From positions 1 to 22,756 of the forward strand of contig JAEZCJ010000206.1 in assembly GCA_023433615.1 (NCBI GenBank): a stretch of 22,756 bases of DNA, given 5' to 3'. A program made the translations under genes and the position numbers. The DNA comes from Bacillota bacterium (GTDB lineage Bacteria; Bacillota; Bacilli; Paenibacillales; Paenibacillaceae). How positions within the stretch are numbered: the stretch's first letter is position 1; every line of letters begins with the position of its first letter. This document shows positions 8,082-13,974 of the stretch, piece by piece. The notes under the pieces were generated by a model. It did not search any database and was not told the origin of the DNA. It was given only the letters and a program-made list of their open reading frames with translations.

Positions 8082-8363
8082 CTAAGGTTGCTTCGTCAGC
8101 TTCTCCTGCGCCATGCGGATCATCTCCCGCACCATCGCGCCGCCGATCTTCCCGCCGATTCGGCCGGCATCCTCGGTTCGCAAGTCGCCGTTATCGCCGG
8201 GCGAGAGCGTGACCCCAAGCGAACGGGCCACCTCGACCTTTACGTCGTCCGGCCGGTTCGGATCGACTGCGAATCCCTCCTGCCGCATGACGTCGGCCTT
8301 GAATGTCTGCATGCCTTGTTCGGCACCCTGCACGAGCAATCGCCTTCTGCTTCTTCTCGCCAT
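8082..8363 (-). CDS. Alpha/beta-type small acid-soluble spore protein
   Basis: The 93-residue protein MARRSRRRLLVQGAEQGMQ... shows the alpha/beta-type SASP layout (PF00269): an N-terminal LVxGAEQxMxxFK helix, then VEVARSLGVTL, which matches the germination-protease cleavage block (TE-F/I-ASE-FGV in typical members), then GRIGGKIGGAMVREMIRMAQEKL, the DNA-binding Gly-Gly and helix block. Such proteins coat forespore DNA and protect it, then are degraded by GPR at germination. It is longer than usual (60-75 residues) because of a basic N-terminal RRSRRR and an insert around DPNRPDDVK. The SD is AAAGGCGG at 9-base spacing. A CATAATA (sigma-G -10-like) occurs at 8429-8435, but no clear -35 was found. 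The position of the cut site is inferred. Confidence 0.87.
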   Translation of the reverse strand: MARRSRRRLLVQGAEQGMQTFKADVMRQEGFAVDPNRPDDVKVEVARSLGVTLSPGDNGDLRTEDAGRIGGKIGGAMVREMIRMAQEKLTKQP

Positions 8364-8490
8364 CTGCGCTACCGCCTTTCGTTCGACATCCTAGAGACCT
8401 CTACGCGTAACTTTCCCTATTCGCCCCATATTATGAGCTCGGCGGAAGATTGCGGGAGAAGCTGCCCTGCCAGTCGCTCCGCTTGCACGC

Positions 8491-8527
8491 CGAAAGGCCG
8501 CCCGGCATGATGCCGCGCGGCCTTTCG
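8491..8527 (-). terminator. Long hairpin after the YjcZ-like gene
   Basis: An 18-bp near-perfect inverted repeat (one mismatch), CGAAAGGCCGCCCGGCAT (8491-8508) with its complement (8510-8527), lies 15 bases after the minus-strand stop. There is no T-run on either side, only CCTTTCG, so it may act as a weak terminator or as 3'-end protection. It is the main content of the 181-base gap between the two spore genes. Confidence 0.6.
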
Positions 8528-8544
8528 CATGTCATTGCCCGCTA

Positions 8545-8742
8545 CTACGCCCAGGAACGAAGGATGATGACGAGCAAGATATAGAGTACCAAGATGATGC
8601 CGGCCGTCGTGTACATGCCGTACCCGTGATGGCCTACGCCGCAGCCATAGCCGACTCCGGCGCCGACACCTGCATGAGCGTTGACATGAACATCTGCGTT
8701 CAGACCTGCGTTAGCTCCTAAACCGTAACCTAATCCTGACAT
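8545..8742 (-). CDS. Small Gly/His-rich spore protein with C-terminal membrane segment (YjcZ-like)
   Basis: The 65-residue protein has a Gly-Ala-Asn-His rich first half (GYGLGANAGLNADVHVNAHAGVG, GCGVGHHGYGMY) and a strongly hydrophobic tail TAGIILVLYILLVIIL followed by RSWA. This fits the tiny YjcZ-type sporulation proteins of Bacilli (Gly/Tyr-rich head plus one transmembrane helix), although it is longer and more His/Asn-rich than the Bacillus members. The SD GAGGAG is 9-10 bases from the ATG, and the frame ends with tandem TAG codons. It sits beside a SASP gene, consistent with expression during sporulation. Its molecular function is unknown; membrane or coat association is likely. Confidence 0.75.
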   Translation of the reverse strand: MSGLGYGLGANAGLNADVHVNAHAGVGAGVGYGCGVGHHGYGMYTTAGIILVLYILLVIILRSWA

Positions 8743-8788
8743 TTAAGCTTCACTCCTCGTCGTTGTTATTGGGTGGGTGGAAACACTA

Positions 8789-8797
8789 TATCCTATG
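8789..8797 (-). promoter_or_regulatory. Possible sigma-K/sigma-E -10 element
   Basis: CATAGGATA on the minus strand fits the mother-cell -10 pattern CATAnnnTA and lies 47 bases upstream of the YjcZ-like ATG. No matching -35 (AC or ATA) was found at the right distance, so this is tentative. Confidence 0.35.
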
Positions 8798-8824
8798 TGA
8801 CAGGAGTGGAGCGGACCTGAGCAA

Positions 8825-8851
8825 ATGCCCGCCTGCGGAGAAAATGGGCAT
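8825..8851 (-). terminator. Weak terminator-like hairpin after the YiiX-like gene
   Basis: ATGCCC (8825-8830) and GGGCAT (8846-8851) pair around a 15-base loop just downstream of the minus-strand stop at 8860. On the minus strand the stem is followed by TTGCTC only. The short stem and poor U-tract make termination uncertain. Confidence 0.4.
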
Positions 8852-8859
8852 GGGGGCGA

Positions 8860-9411
8860 TCAGGTATCGATCAGGAAGACGAATTCGGGATGTTTATACA
8901 GCAGGATGAATCGCGCATCCCGCGACAGGTTCGCATCGAGGTCCTCCGGCGTGAACAAGCCGAAGTCGTTCTTCAGCTCGAAGCCGACGCTGTAGTAGTA
9001 GCTGAGCCAGACCAGCTTGGAGCAGTACACCCCCGTCCATGGATCGCTGAGCGGGATCTTCTGCGAGAACGAGAACGGCGGCACGTGGACGCCCATCCGA
9101 TCGTAATGGTTGCTCTGCTGCCAGTACCAGTGGGCAAAATGCGCCGCCGACATTCCCGCTCGGCTATCGACGGGCCTGTAGACGGCGCATCTCGGATGCG
9201 ACTTGAAGAAGTGCTCCTTGGGCGCAGTCCGGATATACGGCTTCATGATGACGGCTTCCACGATCTCCTGTTCGCTTACGGCAATCGCGCTGTGCCCCAT
9301 CAAGCCCGGCGGAACGTTCAATTCGTTATCGCAGGCCGTCAGTACGTCGCCCGGCTGCAAGCGGATGCGAAGCGCCGGGTGAGGCTCTTGATCACGATAC
9401 GGCTCGGTCAT
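8860..9411 (-). CDS. Permuted papain-like (YiiX/YycO-type NlpC/P60 relative) amidase or peptidase
   Basis: The 183-residue protein has the circularly permuted NlpC/P60 pattern: GDVLTACDNE near 21-30, GHSAIAVSEQEIVEAV with His 40 and Glu 52, and VYCSKLVWLSYYY with Cys 130 as the probable nucleophile. In permuted members (YiiX, YycO, LRAT-like) the His precedes the Cys in this way, so the catalytic set looks complete. No signal peptide or transmembrane segment is evident, suggesting a cytosolic protein or one delivered by another route. The substrate could be a cell-wall peptide, an acyl group or another amide; none can be assigned. The SD AGGTGA lies about 7 bases from the ATG. A strong terminator (9491-9543) separates it from the upstream GGDEF-EAL gene, so it is probably transcribed on its own. 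Confidence 0.75.
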   Translation of the reverse strand: MTEPYRDQEPHPALRIRLQPGDVLTACDNELNVPPGLMGHSAIAVSEQEIVEAVIMKPYIRTAPKEHFFKSHPRCAVYRPVDSRAGMSAAHFAHWYWQQSNHYDRMGVHVPPFSFSQKIPLSDPWTGVYCSKLVWLSYYYSVGFELKNDFGLFTPEDLDANLSRDARFILLYKHPEFVFLIDT

Positions 9412-9490
9412 CCTCGTTCACCTGCCCTTACTTAGTTAATCTCTCCTCTCATTCCTATTCCTTGCTAGGCAGAATCATCACACGTAAGGT

Positions 9491-9543
9491 AAAAAGAGGG
9501 AGAGGGAACGGCGCCGCAATGTTGCCCGGCGCCATTCCCTCTC
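9491..9543 (-). terminator. Strong terminator of the GGDEF-EAL gene
   Basis: A roughly 16-bp stem pairs 9500-9515 with 9528-9543 (GAGAGGG and GGCGCC arms, one G-T wobble). On the minus strand it is followed by CCTCTTTTT. The stem starts three bases after the stop codon at 9547. Confidence 0.88.
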
Positions 9544-9546
9544 TCA

Positions 9547-11793
9547 TCATGCTTCTATCTGCTGCGTGCCGTTCTCCAGATAGCCCCGCAGCTCCTCCGG
9601 CCGCAACGGCTTGCTGAACCAATAGCCCTGCGCCAAGCTGCAGCCCAGCTCCCGGAGCATGATCAGCTGCTCCTCCGTCTCGACGCCTTCGGCCACGACA
9701 TCCAGTCCGAGCTGCGCGGCGATCGCGATCATCGAATGGACGAGCGACGCTTCCTTGCCCTCCCGGCTCATCCGGGCGATGAAGGATCGATCGATCTTCA
9801 AGCGGTCGATCTCCAGCTGATGAAGGACCGACAACGACGAATACCCTGTACCGAAGTCGTCCAGCGCAATGACGATACCCTGTTGCCCCAGCTCGTCGAG
9901 CGTAGTCGAGACGCGTCCGAAATCGCGGATGACCGCGCTCTCCGTCACCTCGAAGATGATAGCTTCCGGATCGCAGCCGGATGCCTCCAGCACGCTTCGC
10001 ACGCGCTCCGCGAAGGAAGGCTGGGCAAGTTGAATCGCGGATATATTCACGGATACGCTCCGCACCGGCAGTCCTTCTGCCTGCCAAGCGCAGAGCTGAC
10101 GGCAAGCCTCACGCAGCACCCAATCCCCAAGCTCGAGAATGATGCCTGTCTCTTCCGCGATCGGGATGAAGCTGTCCGGACCGATCGGTCCGAGCTCGCG
10201 CGACTCCCAGCGCAGCAGCGCTTCAACGCCGGTCTCAGTCCGAGCTCCGGCCGACATCGGCTCAATCGGCTGATAGACGAGATAGAGCTCTCCTTGTTGA
10301 ATCGCTCTGCGAAGCTGCTGTTCGATCAGCAGCCTGCGATTCGCGTGGGCGGCGAGCGCGCTGTCATACAGCTCAATGCCCGTCCCCCCGCGCTTCGCTT
10401 GGTACATCGCGATGTCGCTGCATTGCAGCAGTCCATTGCCGTCCGCAGCATGATTCGGATAGAAGCTGATTCCTATGCTGGCTGTCGCTTGAAACTCATG
10501 ATTCATGACGCGGAAGGGCTCTTCCAGCACCTTCATGATCCGTCCCGTCTCTTCGATGCCTTGCTCAACGCTCTCCAGCTCCTCCAGCAGCAAGACGAAT
10601 TCGTCTCCGCCCAGCCGGTACACCGTCTGCCCGGGCCGCAGTTCCGCAGACACGGTATGCGCGACGTATACGAGACACCGGTCGCCGACATGATGGCCAA
10701 GCGTATCGTTGATCAGCTTGAACCGGTCAAGATCGAACAACGCCAGGCCGATCAGCTTGTCCGGCATCCGGCTGTGCCGGGCGATCAAGGACGCGACCGA
10801 TTCCATCAGGAACATCCGGTTCGGCAGCCCTGTAAGAGAATCATGACGTGCCGTGTGGCTCATCCGGGCAAGCCGGCGGGTCAAGAAGCGCATTTTGCGG
10901 ACGAAGCCGCGATTATAGATCAAGATCACAGCGAGCAAGACAGCCTCCAGGGCGACGAAGATCATCGTCAGCCTGAGCTTCAGCTCTCCCCTTCCGGCGA
11001 ACAGTTCCCGGTCCGGAACCGCGATCGCCATATGCCAAGTGGTTCCTTCTACCGCCACGTAGATGACATGATGACGCTCGGGCCCCAGCTTGATCGATTC
11101 CATGCCTTGCGCTCGATTCGAGATCGCCGACACCAGCTCCATCGGCAGATCCCTGGTCCTTGCGATAGCCCCTCTCTCCATTACCGCATAGGCTGTGCCG
11201 TTATCGTCGATGAAGTAGAGCTTCTGCGGGCTGACATATTGAAAATGATAGTACTCCCGGAACAGGTCGGCGAGGCGAATCGACCCGCTGATGATGCCGA
11301 TCGGCTGCTCCCCCGTATTGTGGTAAGGCACGCGGGCCAGCACGAGATGGACGTTCGGATTCAAGCTGTCCGCGACAGGCGGCGTCAGGACGGACTGCCC
11401 GTTCATCGCTTCGTTGTAGCCCGGCTGCTTCGATGCGTCGATCGTCTGGCCGCCGGTCACGTACATGACTCCGTCCCGATTCGTGAAGCCCAAGCGGTAG
11501 AATTGGCGTTCCAAGCGAACGATCTCCCGTTCGAGGTACGCCAGCCTTGTCGCATTGGTCCCGAGCCGCATCGTATCCGTGTGCGCGATCATTTCCAGCT
11601 GCCGCAGCCTCATGCTGGTGCCGACTGCCAGCTGATACGCCTGCGCGGACAAGCTCGCCAACGCTTCTGCCTTGGCGTTCCGATTGTTCTCCTGCGCCTG
11701 CAAATGATAGATGGACATCCCTACGATCGTTAGGAGCACCGCCGTCACGCACATGGCAATCAAGCCGTATTTCAACGTCCATTTGGCCCCCAT
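9547..11793 (-). CDS. Membrane sensor with GGDEF and EAL domains (cyclic-di-GMP synthesis/degradation)
   Basis: The 748-residue protein has a transmembrane helix (10-28), a large extracytoplasmic region (about 30-272, Cache-like, containing VMYVTGGQTID and LYFIDDNGTAYAV), a second helix (274-292), a GGDEF domain (about 315-475) and an EAL domain (about 485-740). The diguanylate cyclase site is intact (FDLDRFK, RLGGDEF at 393-399). The inhibitory I-site is missing: RPGQ stands where RxxD is expected. The phosphodiesterase residues are all present: EALLRW (524), NIS (583), EVTES (615-619), LDDFGTGYSS, K666, AEGVE (E702) and Q722. Both activities are therefore possible and probably set by an extracellular signal. 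The SD is a run of seven G residues 8 bases from the ATG. It is transcribed divergently from the queF unit. Confidence 0.92.
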   Translation of the reverse strand: MGAKWTLKYGLIAMCVTAVLLTIVGMSIYHLQAQENNRNAKAEALASLSAQAYQLAVGTSMRLRQLEMIAHTDTMRLGTNATRLAYLEREIVRLERQFYRLGFTNRDGVMYVTGGQTIDASKQPGYNEAMNGQSVLTPPVADSLNPNVHLVLARVPYHNTGEQPIGIISGSIRLADLFREYYHFQYVSPQKLYFIDDNGTAYAVMERGAIARTRDLPMELVSAISNRAQGMESIKLGPERHHVIYVAVEGTTWHMAIAVPDRELFAGRGELKLRLTMIFVALEAVLLAVILIYNRGFVRKMRFLTRRLARMSHTARHDSLTGLPNRMFLMESVASLIARHSRMPDKLIGLALFDLDRFKLINDTLGHHVGDRCLVYVAHTVSAELRPGQTVYRLGGDEFVLLLEELESVEQGIEETGRIMKVLEEPFRVMNHEFQATASIGISFYPNHAADGNGLLQCSDIAMYQAKRGGTGIELYDSALAAHANRRLLIEQQLRRAIQQGELYLVYQPIEPMSAGARTETGVEALLRWESRELGPIGPDSFIPIAEETGIILELGDWVLREACRQLCAWQAEGLPVRSVSVNISAIQLAQPSFAERVRSVLEASGCDPEAIIFEVTESAVIRDFGRVSTTLDELGQQGIVIALDDFGTGYSSLSVLHQLEIDRLKIDRSFIARMSREGKEASLVHSMIAIAAQLGLDVVAEGVETEEQLIMLRELGCSLAQGYWFSKPLRPEELRGYLENGTQQIEA

Positions 11794-11828
11794 GCGACTG
11801 TCCCCCCCAGGCGGTGCAAGTATCCCCC

Positions 11829-11834
11829 ATTATA
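11829..11834 (-). promoter_or_regulatory. -10 box candidate for the GGDEF-EAL gene
   Basis: A perfect TATAAT on the minus strand lies 35 bases upstream of the ATG at 11793. No good -35 is seen 16-18 bases upstream (TCGAAT at 17), so the promoter would be weak or activator-dependent. Confidence 0.45.
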
Positions 11835-11879
11835 CTCCACAATTCGACATAATTCGATATAAACTCGCAAATTTTGCCG

Positions 11880-11908
11880 TTGTTATGCCTGCTGGAATGT
11901 GCTATTCT
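11880..11908 (+). promoter_or_regulatory. Extended -10 promoter of the preQ1 riboswitch-queF unit
   Basis: TTGTTA (11880-11885), a 17-base spacer ending in TGC, and TATTCT (11903-11908) form a plausible sigma-A promoter with an extended -10. Transcription would start near 11915, about 50 bases before the riboswitch aptamer. Confidence 0.6.
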
Positions 11909-11963
11909 ACCGAGAACCGAAGAAGATAATCTGAATGCTCGCCCGCGTCGTGCGGCAGCTTCA

Positions 11964-12000
11964 GGAGAGGTTCGCGAACTCCCTCTATAAAAAACTAAGG
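11964..12000 (+). ncRNA. preQ1-I riboswitch aptamer
   Basis: The segment AGAGGTTC...CCTCTATAAAAAACTAAGG closely follows the type I preQ1 aptamer of Firmicutes. Stem P1 is AGAGG (11966-11970) with CCTCT (11982-11986), an 11-base loop begins TTC, and the A-rich tail ATAAAAAACTAA (11987-11998) makes the pseudoknot. It lies upstream of queF, a gene regulated by this class elsewhere. A terminator-like hairpin (12006-12026) follows. Its 5' arm contains GAGG (12008-12011), which can instead pair with CCTC of P1, giving a simple mutually exclusive switch: ligand-bound P1 frees the terminator (OFF), while free CCTC captures GAGG (ON). The aptamer is seen directly; the switching model is inference. Confidence 0.9.
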
Positions 12001-12005
12001 CTTAG

Positions 12006-12046
12006 ACGAGGCAATCGGTGCTTCGTTTATTTCGTTCTTCGTTTTT
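12006..12046 (+). terminator. Riboswitch-controlled intrinsic terminator
   Basis: ACGAGGCA (12006-12013) pairs with TGCTTCGT (12019-12026) with one G-U wobble and a 5-base loop. It is followed by a T-rich tract ending in six T residues (12042-12047). It lies between the preQ1 aptamer and queF, so it is the likely expression platform. A 16-bp perfect palindrome GCTGCCGATCGGCAGC follows at 12048-12063 and may fold separately. Confidence 0.72.
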
Positions 12047-12138
12047 TGCTGCCGATCGGCAGCGCGGGCAAGGTTCAACCGAATCTCGTTTCTATCTTTG
12101 TTGGCGCAGCCTGCACAGAAGAGAGGAGATTATTCGTC

Positions 12139-12636
12139 ATGTCTGGAAGGAAACAAGAGGAATTGGAGCGCTTGACGCTGCTCGGCAATCAAGGAACGCG
12201 GTATGCGTTCGACTACGATCCGTCCGTGCTGGAGACATTCGATAACAAGCACGCGGGAAGGGATTATTACGTGAAGTTCAACTGTCCGGAATTCACCAGC
12301 CTGTGTCCGATGACCGGGCAGCCGGATTATGCGACCCTGTACATCTCTTACATTCCCGATATCCGGATGGTAGAGAGCAAGTCGCTGAAGCTGTACCTGT
12401 TCAGCTTCCGCAATCACGGCGATTTTCACGAGGACTGCATGAACATTATTATGAACGACCTGATAGAGCTGATGGATCCCCGCTATATCGAGGTATGGGG
12501 GAAGTTCACGCCGCGCGGCGGCATCTCGATCGATCCGTACTGCAATTACGGCCGCCCCGGCACGAAGTATGAGCGGATGGCCGAGCATCGGCTGCTGAAT
12601 CATGATATGTACCCCGAGAAAGTCGACAACCGATAG
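12139..12636 (+). CDS. queF: NADPH-dependent 7-cyano-7-deazaguanine (preQ0) reductase
   Basis: QueF reduces the nitrile of preQ0 to the amine preQ1, using two NADPH, in queuosine biosynthesis. The 165-residue protein has the length of the single-domain B. subtilis type. It shows the nucleophile in PEFTSLCPMTGQPDY (Cys 56, with Asp 63), the family motif ESKSLKLY (79-86) that binds NADPH, and FRNHGDFHEDC with His 96 and Glu 98 in the substrate pocket. The frame is open from 11935, but that would translate the riboswitch; the ATG at 12139 has GAGAGGAG about 10 bases upstream and begins the family similarity. It is preceded by a preQ1-I riboswitch and followed after 12 bases by a transporter gene, so product feedback and precursor import are linked. 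Confidence 0.95.
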   Translation: MSGRKQEELERLTLLGNQGTRYAFDYDPSVLETFDNKHAGRDYYVKFNCPEFTSLCPMTGQPDYATLYISYIPDIRMVESKSLKLYLFSFRNHGDFHEDCMNIIMNDLIELMDPRYIEVWGKFTPRGGISIDPYCNYGRPGTKYERMAEHRLLNHDMYPEKVDNR

Positions 12637-12648
12637 GAAGGGGCGAGG

Positions 12649-13194
12649 ATGAGAATACCACTGGTAATTGCCTATCTGCTCGTCATCGTCGCAGCTAACG
12701 TGCTGACGGCATCCCTTGCCCCGCTATTCCTCGGTCCGTTAATCGTTCCGGCCGGTTCGTTCCTGATCGGGGTCACGTTCATCCTGCGCGACTTGGTACA
12801 GCGCGCCATCGGACGCGGCGCGACTTACCTGACCATTGGCAGCGCGATGCTGCTGTCCGGCTTGACCTCCTATTGGCTCGGAGACACGTTGTGGATCGTG
12901 TTCGCGTCCGCCGCTACCTTCCTGCTGTCCGAGACAGCGGATACCGAAATCTACTCGCGGTTGAACCGGTCGCTGGCCGTGCGCGTGTTGTACAGCGGAC
13001 TTGTCGGCAGCGTGCTCGACAGCGCCATCTTCGTCGTCGTAGGGCTGTCGCCGCTCGGCGCGGGCTTCCTGCCTTGGGAAGCCGTCGGCTACGCTGTCGC
13101 CGGCCAGATCACGGTGAAGGCAGGCATGCAGGCGATCGGCGCCTTGCTGCTCGCCGTCGCCGTACGCGATTCGAGCGCGAAGGCGGAGGCGTAA
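12649..13194 (+). CDS. VUT-family (YhhQ-like) queuosine-precursor transporter
   Basis: The 181-residue membrane protein has five to six hydrophobic helices and the conserved features of the VUT/YhhQ family (PF02592): VPAGSFLIGVTFILRDLVQ (33-51), LSETADTEIYSRL (93-105) and SVLDSAIFV (121-129). YhhQ of E. coli imports preQ0/preQ1, and homologues are often regulated with queuosine genes. Here it is the second gene after a preQ1 riboswitch, with 12 bases between the queF stop and this ATG and GGAAGGGGCGAGG as SD. Import of preQ0 for reduction by QueF is therefore the likely role. Whether preQ0, preQ1 or queuine is preferred cannot be told. The tail RDSSAKAEA is hydrophilic. Confidence 0.87.
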   Translation: MRIPLVIAYLLVIVAANVLTASLAPLFLGPLIVPAGSFLIGVTFILRDLVQRAIGRGATYLTIGSAMLLSGLTSYWLGDTLWIVFASAATFLLSETADTEIYSRLNRSLAVRVLYSGLVGSVLDSAIFVVVGLSPLGAGFLPWEAVGYAVAGQITVKAGMQAIGALLLAVAVRDSSAKAEA

Positions 13195-13253
13195 GCGGCG
13201 CGGCTGGCCTAACTGGGGCGTCAGCAGCCTCGGCGCGCGGAGGAGCAGTGGTT

Positions 13254-13321
13254 AGCCGGCGTCCGTGCCGGCTCTGCCGCCGCAAGGTTCGGCGAGCAAG
13301 CGGAATAGCTTCCGCTTGCTC
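13254..13321 (+). terminator. Hairpins after the queF-transporter operon
   Basis: Two hairpins follow the stop at 13194. The first is AGCCGGC/GCCGGCT (13254-13260/13267-13273). The second is a perfect 12-bp stem GAGCAAGCGGAA (13294-13305) / TTCCGCTTGCTC (13310-13321) with tetraloop TAGC. There is no U-run after the second stem. They close the operon just before the promoter of the marR gene. Confidence 0.65.
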
Positions 13322-13332
13322 TCCTCATGCGC

Positions 13333-13362
13333 TTGACAATCTGGGAATACGCGCCATATAAT
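13333..13362 (+). promoter_or_regulatory. Consensus sigma-A promoter of the marR gene
   Basis: A perfect TTGACA (13333-13338), an 18-base spacer and a perfect TATAAT (13357-13362). The last base of the -10 is also the first base of the operator TTAGGATGCTAA, so a bound repressor would block the start site. Confidence 0.9.
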
Positions 13363-13374
13363 TAGGATGCTAAT
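13361..13374 (+). promoter_or_regulatory. Operator O1 of the MarR-type regulator
   Basis: ATTAG-GATG-CTAAT is a perfect 14-bp palindrome with a 4-base centre, overlapping the -10 box of the marR promoter. Its core TAGGATGCTA occurs twice more (in reverse) upstream of the SDR gene, at 13860-13873 and 13956-13969. Size and position fit a MarR dimer site with autoregulation (inference). Confidence 0.75.
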
Positions 13375-13404
13375 CAATTTCACAGCAGGAGAGCGGAGTC
13401 GCAC

Positions 13405-13830
13405 ATGTCTAAATCGATCCTCTATCTGAAGCGGACCTATATCATCATGCGGAAGCAGCTCGACGACCGGCTAAGCGGCTACAGCCTTACCACTTCGCAA
13501 TTCGAAGTACTTGGCTATTTATACCAGTCCCAAGGCATGGAACAGCAGAAGCTGCAGCACAACAGCGGGATCACATCCGCTACCCTGACCGGTATTCTGG
13601 ATAAGATGGAGCAGCGGGGCTACGTGACGCGCAGACCCAGCCTATCGGACGGCAGGGCCAACATGGTCTCTCTCACGGAGTTAGGCCAAGCGCTGTTTAA
13701 GGAACTGATCGATCTGATCCATGCTTTCGAGGACGAGATGCTTCGCGGATTCTCGCAAGCCGAGAGAGACTTGTTGGCGCACTGGCTGCAACGAATCGCG
13801 AGAAACTTAGGGGATACGGAAATGTATTGA
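13405..13830 (+). CDS. MarR-family transcriptional regulator
   Basis: The 141-residue protein shows the winged-helix MarR layout. An N-terminal dimerisation helix (SILYLKRTYIIMRKQLDDRL) is followed by LTTSQFEVLGYLYQSQG, the recognition region ITSATLTGILDKMEQRGYVTR near 57-77, the wing RPSLSDGRANMVSLTELG with the usual D-x-R pair (SDGR), and a C-terminal dimer helix. The single effector-sensing Cys of OhrR-type members is absent: the protein contains no Cys. The SD AGGAGAGCGGAG lies upstream of the ATG. The promoter is consensus and overlapped by operator O1. Two further copies of the same site precede the next gene, so this regulator most likely represses itself and the SDR operon. The ligand is unknown. 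Confidence 0.9.
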   Translation: MSKSILYLKRTYIIMRKQLDDRLSGYSLTTSQFEVLGYLYQSQGMEQQKLQHNSGITSATLTGILDKMEQRGYVTRRPSLSDGRANMVSLTELGQALFKELIDLIHAFEDEMLRGFSQAERDLLAHWLQRIARNLGDTEMY

Positions 13831-13854
13831 TTTCCGAGCCCCCTTTTCTCGAAT

Positions 13855-13881
13855 ATATAGCTAGCATCCTAGCCATTATCT
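13855..13881 (+). promoter_or_regulatory. Operator O2 in a duplicated operator-promoter segment
   Basis: GCTAG-CATC-CTAGC (13860-13873) is a perfect 14-bp palindrome with the same core as O1. It lies within a 17-base stretch (13855-13871) repeated exactly at 13951-13967, and both copies are followed by ATTATCT. TATA at 13856-13859 sits in the same register to the operator as the -10 of the marR promoter, although no good -35 is visible. Confidence 0.65.
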
Positions 13882-13909
13882 CCACTAAACGCTAGAAGGA
13901 GGTGAATCT

Positions 13910-13930
13910 ATGGGGACTATCACCAACTGA
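13910..13930 (+). CDS. Possible six-codon leader ORF (MGTITN) with perfect Shine-Dalgarno
   Basis: AAGGAGGTGA (13896-13905), a full-strength SD, is followed at correct spacing by ATG and the codons for MGTITN, then TGA at 13928-13930. It lies between the two duplicated operator segments. The TGA overlaps a CTGACA -35-like hexamer of the second copy. It may be a leader peptide, or the remnant of a gene start left when the segment was duplicated or interrupted. Nothing in the peptide sequence points to a function. The ribosome-binding site is striking; the coding claim is tentative. Confidence 0.35.
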   Translation: MGTITN

Positions 13931-13974
13931 CAGAACGATTTAACGCTGCCATATAGCTAGCATCCTAATTATCT
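13927..13974 (+). promoter_or_regulatory. Promoter candidate with operator O3 upstream of the SDR gene
   Basis: GCTAG-CATC-CTAAT (13956-13969) shares the TAGCATCCTA core of the other two sites. It is preceded by TATAGC (13952-13957) in the same register as the marR -10, and by CTGACA (13927-13932) at 19 bases as a possible -35. It lies about 20 bases upstream of the SDR start codon, so repressor binding would block initiation. Confidence 0.6.

Noticed and set aside
9736..11733. 665-codon open frame on the plus strand
   Set aside because: It is the antisense shadow of the GGDEF-EAL gene, caused by GC-rich codon use. Its translation shows no domain, it lacks a plausible SD, and the minus-strand gene has every catalytic motif.
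12048..12063. Perfect 16-bp palindrome GCTGCCGATCGGCAGC as an operator
   Set aside because: It lies downstream of the riboswitch terminator within the leader. With a single copy and no regulator linked to it, it may only be part of the leader fold.
11935..12138. Upstream extension of queF by 68 codons
   Set aside because: It would translate through the preQ1 riboswitch and terminator and has no SD. QueF similarity begins at the ATG at 12139.
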